Shown: positions 27,285-35,264 of the stretch, one piece after another
Numbering within the stretch: the stretch's first letter is position 1
How the letters are laid out: each line of letters opens with the position of its first letter
DNA from: Cystobacter fuscus
GTDB lineage: Bacteria > Myxococcota > Myxococcia > Myxococcales > Myxococcaceae
Assembly (NCBI RefSeq): GCF_002305875.1
Contig: NZ_CP022098.1
Location: forward strand, 1,984,001 to 2,048,000
Reading direction: 5' to 3'
DNA length: 64,000 bases
The notes under the pieces: generated by a model
Databases searched by the model: none
Told to the model about the DNA's origin: nothing
What the model saw: only the letters and a program-made list of their open reading frames with translations
Made by a program: the position numbers and the translations under genes

Positions 27285-27703
27285 GGAGCGGCCCCACCGA
27301 GACGAAGTGCCCGCCGGACAGCACCCAGCGCGAGCATGTCCTGGTCATCGATGACGAAGAGGACATTCGCGAGAGCCTGGCGGAGATCCTCTCGCTGGAG
27401 GGCTACGAGATCACGACTGCCGAGAGCGGCGCCACCGCCATCGAGCGGGCGAAGCTGGCGCGCTTCTCCCTGGTCATCACGGATCTCAAGATGCCTGGAA
27501 TGGACGGCATCGAGGTGCTGGTGCGCCTGAAGCAGCTCCATCCCGACCTGCCGGTGATCGTCGCCACCGGCTACGCCTCCGACGAGACGGCGAGCCGCTG
27601 CCGGCGCGAGGGAGCGTACGACTACATCAGGAAACCCTTCGATCTGGATGACCTGCTGCGCCTCATCACACAGGCGCTCCAGGCAGGCCGAGGCACGCGG
27701 TAA
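27281..27703 (+). CDS. response regulator, receiver domain only
   Basis: 140 residues. The ATG overlaps the histidine kinase stop (ATGA). The receiver features are complete: HVLVIDDEEDIRESLAEIL (acid pair), SLVITDLKMPGMDGIEVLV (Asp68 phosphoacceptor), VIVATGYAS (Thr) and DYIRKPFDLDDLL (Lys). No DNA-binding or enzymatic output domain follows, so it is a CheY-like relay protein. Its partner is almost certainly the second kinase module of the upstream protein. Confidence 0.93.
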   Translation: MRSGPTETKCPPDSTQREHVLVIDDEEDIRESLAEILSLEGYEITTAESGATAIERAKLARFSLVITDLKMPGMDGIEVLVRLKQLHPDLPVIVATGYASDETASRCRREGAYDYIRKPFDLDDLLRLITQALQAGRGTR

Positions 27704-27732
27704 CGGGCCTCGCGCCCGCGGGCTGAGACATG

Positions 27733-27792
27733 GATGCTCCCCCAAGCAGGTGGGGAGGAGAGGAGCGTGACGAGCCCCCAGGTAGGAGCAGA
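27733..27792. repeat. dispersed 60-bp repeat, copy 2
   Basis: Direct-orientation partner of 23852-23911, located just after the response regulator gene. Sequence to its right (27793-27940) is purine-rich and non-coding. Confidence 0.75.
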
Positions 27793-27944
27793 GGAGGCGA
27801 GCGTGGCGCCAGAGGCAGGGGCGAGGCAGGAGCGGAGGAAGGAGAGGACGCGGCCAGTAGAACCCCGGCGCGAGCGCCACCCCAGGGCGCAGGGTGTTGA
27901 GGCCTACGCCGCCACAGCCAGCCAAGAGACCTGATGCCCCTGCC

Positions 27945-28075
27945 GCGCTCCTCATGGGAAGGCGGCCTGGGCAGGACTGCCCGAGGAGGCTGCGTGGCCT
28001 CTCCACCGGCCCGGCTCACAGCTCGGCCGGCACCCGTCAGCGATCCTCCGCGGCCCCTCTGCACCAGCCCTCCCC
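27945..28075. repeat. dispersed GC-rich repeat, copy 1
   Basis: About 130 bp sharing blocks such as GTGGCCTCTCCA, CGTCAGCG and CCCCTCTGCACCAGCC with 42045-42165, and the CTCAACATGGC..TCT tail with 31945-32085. At 31.9 kb the same sequence follows an IS91-like transposase fragment, so it may be that element's terminal region. The rest of 27704-28497 carries no gene. Confidence 0.55.
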
Positions 28076-28497
28076 CTCAACATGGCCTCTCTCCTGCCTA
28101 TACGTCGTGGAGCGCCTGCGCCCCGTTCGCGCCAATGGCGAGGATGCCCGTGCCCCCCGAGCGCGAGCGCTCGAGCTCGGCGCGAAAGAGCGACGACTGC
28201 CCCGTGTGGGCACATCAGTAGGGATGTTGTCCCCCCTGCGGCGACCGGGGAGGCAACGCATTACCCCCGGGGTGGGGACTGCGCGTCGGTTCCCGAACGG
28301 ATGCGACCACGCGCGCGTTCACCAGTGACGTCCCCCACCCCTGCGCATGGGTGACACGTCGGCCTGACGTCCCTGACGTGTCAGCCGGGCTCCCTGACGC
28401 GGTGGACCCCCGGGAATCCGCCTCCGTCCGGCAGAAAACACCTGGAATGGAAGGTGCACAGGCTCGCCTCCGCATCGACGCCACCCGAAGGGACCCC

Positions 28498-30816
28498 ATG
28501 AATCCATTCACCCCTCTCCGCAGCAGGCGCCGCCCGCTGCTGGCCCTGCTCGTCCTGACCTCCTGCGCCCATGCCCAGGGCGTCACGCCCGAGACACCTC
28601 CTCCGGCTCCCACCCAGGCCGTGGTGCAGAACGGGCCGCTCTCCCCGAACAACGCCAATCCTCGCCTCACCAAGCACTCGCACTTCTTCGGGGCCGAGCC
28701 GGCCAAGCCCTGGAGCGAGCCGACGATCCTGCCCACCATCTACAAGCTGAAGGAGCAACACTGGCCGCTGGACAAATACCCGTCCCAGGTCACCTACGAG
28801 CCCTACAGCGCCGTGGGCTATGACCTGGCCAACACCATCGTCCTGGTCGGCAACAAACTGACCAAAGAGGGCTTCCCCGAGTGGATCATCGTCGACACAC
28901 TCGGCAGCACCAAGACGGTGGACGAGGTCATCCCCGCCCTGCGCAAACGCATCTATGGCCGCGAGAAGGCGGGGCCGGAGAAGCTGCCCATCCGCGCCAT
29001 CATCTACACGCACAACCACATCGACCACACCGGTGGCGTCAACGGCTACCTCGCCGCGGCCAAGCTGCCCCCCTGTGCTCCCGAGACCGCACAGAACGCG
29101 GGCAAGGACGGCTACTTCAACGCGGACACGGTCAACGCGGACACGGCCGATTGCGTGGCGGTGATTGGCCAGGAGAACATCAACAGCGCCATCGTCAACA
29201 CGTCCACCGTGGTGGGCAGCATCATCGACGCGCGCTCCTACTACATGTACGGCAACGCCGTGCCCGAGGCGCGCATCAACTCGGGGATCGGGCCCCGGGA
29301 GGTCTCGGGCGAGAACCCCAAGAAAGGCGCCTATTACCAGCTGCCCTCGAAGACGTTCAGCCAGTCGCTCAACCTCACGGCGGCGGGGATCAACTTGAAC
29401 CTGCGCTACGTGCCGAGCGAGACGGACGACGAGATCATCGCCTTCGTGCCGGACCGGTACAACCTGCCGGAATCGAAGGTGACGGGCAGCGAGGACTGGT
29501 CCAAGGAGTCGGGCCTGCTGCTGGCGGCCGAGGTCATCCAGGGCCCCTCCTTCCCCAACCTCTACAGCTTGCGCGGCACGGGCTTCCGCGACCCGAGCAC
29601 CTGGTACACCAGCGTCGACGTGCTGCGCTCGCTCGACTCGTGGTGCATGGTGCCCAGCCACGGGCCGCCGCTGTGCGAGCGCGACAACATCGAGCTGCTG
29701 CTGCGCAGCTTCCGCGACGCCATCCAGTTCACCAATGACCAGGCCATCCGCTACATCAACCGGGGCTACACCCTGGTGGAACTGCCCCAGCTCATCCAAC
29801 TGCCCCAGTACCTGGTGGAGGATCTGGATCAGCTCAAGCCCATCCAGAACGAGGGCCCCCTGCACACGGGCACTCCGGTCGGCATGGGGTGGGTGAATCC
29901 GCGCGACTACCTCACGGAGTTCTATGGCTCGGTGTCCCAGGGGGTGCGGGAGATCTACGTGGGCAAGGTTGGCTTCTTCCAGGCGGACCCCATCGAGCTG
30001 CGCCCCACGCCTCCGCAAGAGTCAGCCAGACGGCTCGTGCAGCTGATGCAGAGCCCGAACACCAATGTCTTGCAAGTGGCCAAGGCGGCCCAGGACGCAG
30101 CGCTCAAGCTGAACAAGACCGATCCCGAGTACATCAAGGGGCTGCAGTGGGCGGCGGAGCTGGCCACGCTCGTCATCCAGGCTGGCGTCACCGACCCCAC
30201 CTATCCGACCCACATCGGGGCTACCACGACGTGCAAGCAGAGCGCGACGCCCGAGGTCCAGCAGGCCAGGCAGATCAAGTCCACGTCGTTCGCCTACATG
30301 GCCGAGCCAGAGATCAACCCCAACTGGCGCAACTGGTACGCGGCCTCGTCGCGTGAGCTGGATTGCCTCCTGCCGCTGCACGAGGTGAATGGCGGGCTCG
30401 TCTCGTCCACCATCATCTCCGCGCTGCCGGGCAGCCACTGGGTGCAGTCACTGGGGCTGCGGCTGATACCGGGGGAGACCAACCAGTCCCTGGGGTTCAT
30501 CATCCGCAACGAGCTGGGCGTCCCCAGCCCTGGCACGGCGGGCTACACGCTCACCATCCGCAAGGCCGTGGCACAGTTCGCCCAGGGCAGCACGGAGGAT
30601 ACGCTGAAAGCAGCGACCACGGTGCTCGACATGGACCGCTCGGCGCTCGACGCGCTCATCGAGGCGGATGGAACGAATACGCTGATAACGACCCTGCAGG
30701 ACCAGGTGGCTCAGAAGAAGATCCGAGCGATCAAGGGCAATAGCGACTCTGCCGTGACGTTCCTCCAGAACTTCGATCCCAAGCCCATCGCGATTCCCGT
30801 GCTCAGCGGACGGTAG
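28498..30816 (+). CDS. alkyl-sulfatase-like metallo-beta-lactamase-fold hydrolase, lipoprotein
   Basis: 772 residues from the ATG at 28498 (CGAAGGGA ribosome site). The signal ALLVLTSCAH gives a lipobox with Cys23. The metal-binding motif is YTHNHIDHTGG (H172, H174, D176, H177); further ligands are likely in QENINSAIVN and SCMVPSHGP-like MVPSHGPPLC. Length and order match the BDS1/SdsA1 group: an N-terminal MBL domain, a central dimerisation part with PRDYLTEFYGSVSQGVREIY, and a C-terminal SCP2-like part. Those enzymes hydrolyse alkyl sulfates outside the cytoplasm. The substrate here is unproven and the sequence is diverged in loops. The gene stands alone. Confidence 0.8.
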   Translation: MNPFTPLRSRRRPLLALLVLTSCAHAQGVTPETPPPAPTQAVVQNGPLSPNNANPRLTKHSHFFGAEPAKPWSEPTILPTIYKLKEQHWPLDKYPSQVTYEPYSAVGYDLANTIVLVGNKLTKEGFPEWIIVDTLGSTKTVDEVIPALRKRIYGREKAGPEKLPIRAIIYTHNHIDHTGGVNGYLAAAKLPPCAPETAQNAGKDGYFNADTVNADTADCVAVIGQENINSAIVNTSTVVGSIIDARSYYMYGNAVPEARINSGIGPREVSGENPKKGAYYQLPSKTFSQSLNLTAAGINLNLRYVPSETDDEIIAFVPDRYNLPESKVTGSEDWSKESGLLLAAEVIQGPSFPNLYSLRGTGFRDPSTWYTSVDVLRSLDSWCMVPSHGPPLCERDNIELLLRSFRDAIQFTNDQAIRYINRGYTLVELPQLIQLPQYLVEDLDQLKPIQNEGPLHTGTPVGMGWVNPRDYLTEFYGSVSQGVREIYVGKVGFFQADPIELRPTPPQESARRLVQLMQSPNTNVLQVAKAAQDAALKLNKTDPEYIKGLQWAAELATLVIQAGVTDPTYPTHIGATTTCKQSATPEVQQARQIKSTSFAYMAEPEINPNWRNWYAASSRELDCLLPLHEVNGGLVSSTIISALPGSHWVQSLGLRLIPGETNQSLGFIIRNELGVPSPGTAGYTLTIRKAVAQFAQGSTEDTLKAATTVLDMDRSALDALIEADGTNTLITTLQDQVAQKKIRAIKGNSDSAVTFLQNFDPKPIAIPVLSGR

Positions 30817-30939
30817 TCACGCGTGGCGGGGTGGGGCTGTGGCGCAAGCTACAGCTCCACCTGCGCGCCCAGCTCCACCACGCAGTTGGGCGGGATGCGG
30901 AAGTAGGACGTGGCGCTGCGCGCGTTGCGGCTCATATGA

Positions 30940-31515
30940 GTGCCCTCGTTCGGCGAGTGGGGCTACGTGCTCGTCGCCCACGAGGGCGTGCTGCCGCGCC
31001 GGCCGCTGGTAGCGGGCTTGCGCTTCCTCTCCGAGGAGACCCATGCCTCGCTCTTCCAGTTCCCCCGGACATGGGCCCGTTGCCCACGGAGGTGAACCGG
31101 CTGAACAACCAGGTGCTCGTCCACTACTACGAGGAGGAGCCCCGGCTGCGGTGGCTGGTGGACTACGCGTGCCGGGACGACTACGGCACCACGGCGGAGG
31201 GAGTGTCGGCGTGGGCCGGCATCTGGTACTTCGCCGCCCGGCAGAACGGGCAGGGAGAGCGCACATGGACGAGCAGGGGCCCACGGTGCTCACCTGGTAT
31301 CTGCCCATGGCGGGGCTGGACGTGAAGGCCGAGCGCCAGAAGGTGCTCTCGGCGAGCTATGGCGACTGGGAGGGGCTGGTGATGGCCGACCCGATGCCCG
31401 CGCACCCCGGCATCGCCGAGTGGGCCCGGCGGCTGGAGGTCATGCGCTGGGGACACGCGATGGTGCGCCCCGTGCCGGGATTCCTGTGGGGACCGGAGCG
31501 CCTCGCCGCCCAGAA
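30940..31515 (+). pseudogene. deleted mosaic copy of the speE/FAD-oxidase junction
   Basis: Three blocks match the 6-7.8 kb operon in order: 30940-31140 to about 6063-6261 (end of the aminopropyltransferase, with a missing C that breaks its frame), 31139-31265 to about 6985-7109, and 31266-31515 to about 7516-7765 (both oxidase). The intervening 720 and 400 bp are deleted, and about one base in twenty differs. It is therefore an older or different-strain copy than the 13-kb one. Just left, the minus strand at 30849-30935 encodes a possible Rid-type protein tail (SYFRIPPNCVVELGAQVEL). Confidence 0.85.
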
Positions 31516-31880
31516 CGGTGCCTCCGCCTCGGGCGAACCTCACGAGGTTTCATGGCGTCTTCGCTCCGGGCGCCAAGCTCCGGTCATTTCTGCTCCCTCA
31601 CGCGGGGACGGAGGCGGGCCCACAGAAGGAGAGCCTCTCCTTGGCCGCGACGGTGGAGGAGCCGAGGAAGCAGAGGACGGCGCGGGTGGATCGGGCCGGG
31701 CTGCTGCACAGGACGGAAAGCCCTGGACGTGTTCGCCTGTCCGCGGTGTGGAGGCAGGCGAAAGGTGCTGGCGTAGGTGACGGCCCCTGCTGGGGTGCGC
31801 TCGATATTGGATAGCCTGGGACTTCCCACTCAGGCTCTGAAGCGGGCACCGGCCCGGGACCACCCCAGCAGGCGTGGTGC
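31516..31880 (+). pseudogene. IS91-like transposase C-terminal remnant
   Basis: Read across two frames the plus strand gives FHGVFAPGAKLRSFLLPHAG, then VDRAGLLHRT, DVFACPRCGGRRKVLA and TAPAGVRSILDSLGLPTQ. This is the end of Y2-type IS91-family transposases: an HGVFAP-AKLR block, a WAELL-like block, then a CPRCGG finger. Two frameshifts and an in-frame stop make it inactive. It directly abuts the oxidase mosaic. Confidence 0.65.
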
Positions 31881-31944
31881 TGAACTTGGCGCAGCCGCTT
31901 TCAATACGCCCCAATTCTCTGCCTCTCTCCTCACGCGAGGGCGG

Positions 31945-32085
31945 CGAGGGCTGGCGTGTGCCCCAAGGGGTTGTACCGTCCCGTGTACACCGGCGCGGCG
32001 CGCGGCCTTGCTGGCCCCGGCAGCGGCCCTTCTCGTCCCCTCCACTCCTGCCCTCTCCCTCAACATGGCTTCTATCCCGCCTATT
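31945..32085. repeat. dispersed GC-rich repeat, copy 2
   Basis: Related to 27945-28075 and 42045-42165; shared blocks are CAGCGGCCCTTCTCG and the CTCAACATGGCTTCTATCC tail. It lies about 60 bp beyond the IS91-like transposase remnant, which supports an origin as that element's terminus. Nothing else coding is visible up to 32435. Confidence 0.55.
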
Positions 32086-32435
32086 AGAGGAGATGAAGCG
32101 GTCAATCGGCCACGGGGGCATGGAGGCCCCACGAAATATCGCTCAACCATAGCAGGGCCTCGGTGCGTGCCGCCTCCGTTGGGCACACATGAGATGCACC
32201 GCATGGGCCTGGGCTTCTTGACCATGGCGGCGCAAGCCTCTCATCTGGAGTGTCCAGCGACCTCAGGGCGAACCCAACCTCGCGCGCCCGATTGCCACGG
32301 ACACCGTACCCATCTATCCTGGTGGCTCCACGGTGGGCTGCTCACGAGCCGTGCGATGGAATGAATATCACGCGCGGGCGCTTTCCTCAGCCCGACGCGC
32401 GGCGTTGTCTTTTTCTTCACCCAGAAGAGGCATTG

Positions 32436-33227
32436 ATGCCATTCGAGATTCGCAAGGTCGAAAATTGCCCCGCGGGGCTCTTCGCGCCCACGACACCCGT
32501 TCCCGCCCCGACCGATGCCGCCGGTAATGCCATCGCGTCGTGGAGCTACCACCACATCATCCCCAAGGAGAAGCTCAAGAGCTTCTTCGACAAGGTGATC
32601 GCGAACGGCGACGGTGCGACCAAGGAATTCAAGCAGATCTGCACCTTCGTCATCCAGAAGCACTATCGCTATCGCAATGGTGATACCTACCCGTCCGCTC
32701 TCGCCTTCCAGGACAACAACGCGCCGGCACAGGCGGCCAATGAAGCGGGCGTGACCATGGCCGTCATCGCGGTGCTCACCGGCATGCACGCCGACGCCGA
32801 CACCGCTGATGCGGCGACAACTGGGCGCTGGGGACTGTTCGAGAACTTCTGGTTCTGGTGGCCGGCCAACCTGCACCGCGGGCCCGGCTCGGCGCTGCGG
32901 CTCCAGCCCGCGGGGGGTGGTGCGAACTGGGACGAGAACCTCGATGACGGCGGTGCCCGCTTCGAGAAATCCGCCAAGCACGTGCTGCCCAAGAAGCAAT
33001 TCGACGCTCTCTCCGCGCTCAATGCCGCGATGGATGTCTACGAAGGCAAGCAGTCGACGGGCGCCTATGCGGTGGCGCGCCTCGACGCGCTCAAGGAGGT
33101 GCTCAAGCTCATGCGCGTCCTCGTGCCGTCGAATGGCACGTACACGCGGCCCGTCGAGTTCGACCGGAGCCGGTGGGTGCGCGTCATGATCGCCGGCGCG
33201 AATCGCTATCGCGTCGTGCCCCGCTGA
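32436..33227 (+). CDS. HHI-motif protein, possible HNH-like nuclease
   Basis: 263 residues, ATG at 32436, no signal peptide. SWSYHHIIPKEKLKSFFDKV (H39-H40) and WFWWPANLHRGPGSALRL form the H-H-I ... N-L-H pairing typical of HNH/AHH-like nuclease folds. The C-terminal half is helical (SALNAAMDVYEGKQSTGAY, LKEVLKLMRVLVPS). It stands alone between repeat debris and a RAYT fragment. It might be an orphan effector whose delivery domain is encoded elsewhere, or a household protein of unknown role. Its codon use is somewhat less GC-biased than that of neighbouring genes. The nuclease call rests only on the motif pair. Confidence 0.5.
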   Translation: MPFEIRKVENCPAGLFAPTTPVPAPTDAAGNAIASWSYHHIIPKEKLKSFFDKVIANGDGATKEFKQICTFVIQKHYRYRNGDTYPSALAFQDNNAPAQAANEAGVTMAVIAVLTGMHADADTADAATTGRWGLFENFWFWWPANLHRGPGSALRLQPAGGGANWDENLDDGGARFEKSAKHVLPKKQFDALSALNAAMDVYEGKQSTGAYAVARLDALKEVLKLMRVLVPSNGTYTRPVEFDRSRWVRVMIAGANRYRVVPR

Positions 33228-33388
33228 ACGGTGCGAGGAGACCCGGCAGCCGCGCACGCGATGAGGGGGCCGGGTCGAGCCCTGAAGGTTTCTCAAGGCA
33301 GGAAGAGGCGAGCGCCTCCATCAACGTGCCGCCTCGCGCACCAGCGCACGGAGAAAGCTGACCGCCGCATCCCCCGCTGAGGTGTCCC

Positions 33389-33665
33389 GCTGAGGTGTCA
33401 AAGGATTCGAAACCGGGACTCGAGTGGGGAATGAGACTCGGCTTGGACGGGGCAAACGACGGCCTTCCAAGTCATTCCGAGGTCTTGAGGGCTGGCCTGC
33501 GGAGTGCATTCAGTCTCGCGGAGCAAACGCGGGGGAGGGGATGGGTTGGCCGCTGAGGATGTTCCAGGAGGAAGGCTACTATTTCGTCACGTCCAGGTGT
33601 TTCCAGGGGCGAATGCTGCTGCGCCCCAGCCTGGAGGTGAACGAGGTGGTGGGAGGCGTGTTGGC
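33389..33665 (+). pseudogene. truncated RAYT transposase copy
   Basis: 277 bp apparently identical to 43952-44228, the upstream region and first about 41 codons of the RAYT gene. At 33666 it breaks off into GGGGAAGGTGTCAAAGGACT, a REP-like sequence. The HUH motif and tyrosine region are absent. GGTGTCAAAGGA(C/T)TCGA motifs lie at both ends (33394 and 33675). Confidence 0.85.
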
Positions 33666-33941
33666 GGGGAAGGTGTCAAAGGACTCGATCCGACACCTCG
33701 TCTCCTACGAATCGTCTGACACCCTTCCTGGGCCGGATGCACCGCGCGCGCCAACTCGCAAGTCCGCGGAAGCATTTGAAGAGGGTGGATTCCACCGTCC
33801 ACGCCCCGTCTCGTTCTGGCTTTGGTCCCGCGTTTCGAGTCCTTTGACACCATCCGGAAGACACCATCCGGAATCGTGGTGGAACCTGGTCAACTGAGAC
33901 TTCGTGAACCAGAACTTCGCCTGAGCGTAGCCGGCCAAAAG
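33666..33941. other. REP-like motifs, no gene
   Basis: Contains GGTGTCAAAGGACTCGA at 33675 and its inverse TCGAGTCCTTTGACACC near 33836, with ACACCATCC repeated around 33846-33867. No credible coding frame. The stretch separates the RAYT fragment from the imported heparinase terminator. Confidence 0.5.
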
Positions 33942-33969
33942 AAAAAAACCCGCCGTGGCGGGTTTTTTT
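33942..33969 (-). terminator. strong bidirectional intrinsic terminator
   Basis: A7, then CCCGC-CGTG-GCGGG, then T7: a compact GC hairpin flanked by A and T runs, so it can act in both directions. It lies 31 bp beyond the heparinase stop on the minus strand. Short A/T-flanked hairpins of this sort are unusual next to the other genes here and fit the idea that the heparinase gene arrived with its own terminator. Confidence 0.85.
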
Positions 33970-33999
33970 CATGGCCCCTCGCGCGCGGGGCACCTGTCG

Positions 34000-35182
34000 T
34001 CAGCTACGGTTGATCTTCAGAACGCCGTTCGGCGCCGTCAGCGTACCGGTGCTGCTGCGCGTGAGCTTCATGCGCGTCGTGCTGACCGGCGTCAGCGTAT
34101 AGGTCGCGCCCTTCTGCAGCCCTACCACCAACGTCGGCGCTTTCGAGCCCGCATCGACCGTCCAACTGATTTCGTCCGTGGTGGCGGATGGCGCGACACC
34201 GCCATGGAACACCACCACGCGGCCGTCGGCCATCGCCACCGCCACGGCATTGCCATCCGACGACAACAGGCGCGCCTTGGCGATCGCGGCGGCACCGCTG
34301 GTCGCACCATCGCTGTCGTCCACGTGCAGCACGTTCAGGAAGAACTGCGCTGTCCCGACGGCCGGCGCGGTGCGTGGCGTGATCTCGACGCGCCAGGCGC
34401 CGATATCGGTGTCGCGCGACGGCTCTGGCGGTTCATCCATGATCGCGAAGTTGCGCCACCCGATCGTGCCGTCCTGCAGCTTGGTGCGCACCATGAAGCG
34501 GCAATCCTGCGACGTGAACTCGGCACGGGGCGTCTCGAACGACGTCGTGCCCGGCACGGCCGCCTGCACGCACGAGCTGCCTTCATTCAGGCCGCCCACC
34601 AGCGCGATGTCGCTTTGCGCTGGCAGCAGCGGTTGCACCGTCACCATGCCGTCGCCGTTCCGGATCGTCAGCGGCTCGGCGGCGCCGATAAAGCCGAACT
34701 TGTAGCGACCGCTGTGCTCGTCCGTCGGTACGATCGTGCTGGTGGGCTTGTTCACGCTGTGCAGCAGCGACGTGATCTCCATATTGGGCTTGGTCGGGCG
34801 TACGCTGTCGAACACAAGGATCTTCGGCTGCTCGCCGCGCACCTGCGAACGCAGGTAGACGATGCTGCGCAGGAAGCCTGTGTTCGGATCGATCTTGCTG
34901 TTGACGTAAGCCTTGCTGGCGTTACCCGTCACGTAGGCGTAGTCGCCCCCCTCCTCGTAGCTGGCCACGCCATCGAGCACGTTCGACCCGCCCGGCTGGA
35001 TCTGTTCGATCGTCGGATAGGTCGCGCGTGTGCCGAACCACTGGCCGCCGTCGAGCGACCGGCCGCCGAATGTCTCCTCGTCGTACACCGTGATCGTATT
35101 GTGCGCGATCGTGCGCGTGTAGTAGTTCAGCCAATGCACGCTGCCGTAGTTGTCGTAGCGGCCGGAATCGAGCAGCAGCGGC
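34000..35182 (-). pseudogene. heparinase II/III family protein, C-terminal part (split by IS66)
   Basis: C-terminal about 390 codons of a gene whose N-terminal part lies at 37771-39688. It resumes with LLLDSGRYDNYGSVHWLNYY, TRTIAHNTITVYDEETFGG, then beta-sandwich sequence ending GTLTAPNGVLKINRS and a TGA. In heparinase II/III proteins this half completes the active site (the IAHNT strand) and the C-terminal beta domain. Removing the IS and one 8-bp duplication joins the halves in frame as KAPLLLDSG, so the gene was intact before insertion. Confidence 0.88.
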
Positions 35183-35264
35183 GTAAGCCCCCGAGCCAGC
35201 CCAGGGTGTCGACCAGCGAGGAGCGTGGCATGGTGGCCGCGTGATGGACGGCACGTCGACGAGC

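Noticed and set aside
28381-30018. 545-codon minus-strand frame opposite the alkyl-sulfatase-like gene
   Set aside because: Antisense shadow; the plus strand has a lipobox, ribosome site and the THNHIDH metal motif.
30849-30935. Rid-family gene tail on the minus strand
   Set aside because: Only about 28 codons with weak resemblance; mentioned in the neighbouring pseudogene entry but not listed separately.
33424-33897. Plus-strand frame of 157 codons as a new gene
   Set aside because: It starts in the duplicated upstream region of RAYT and runs into REP-like sequence; no coding pattern of its own.
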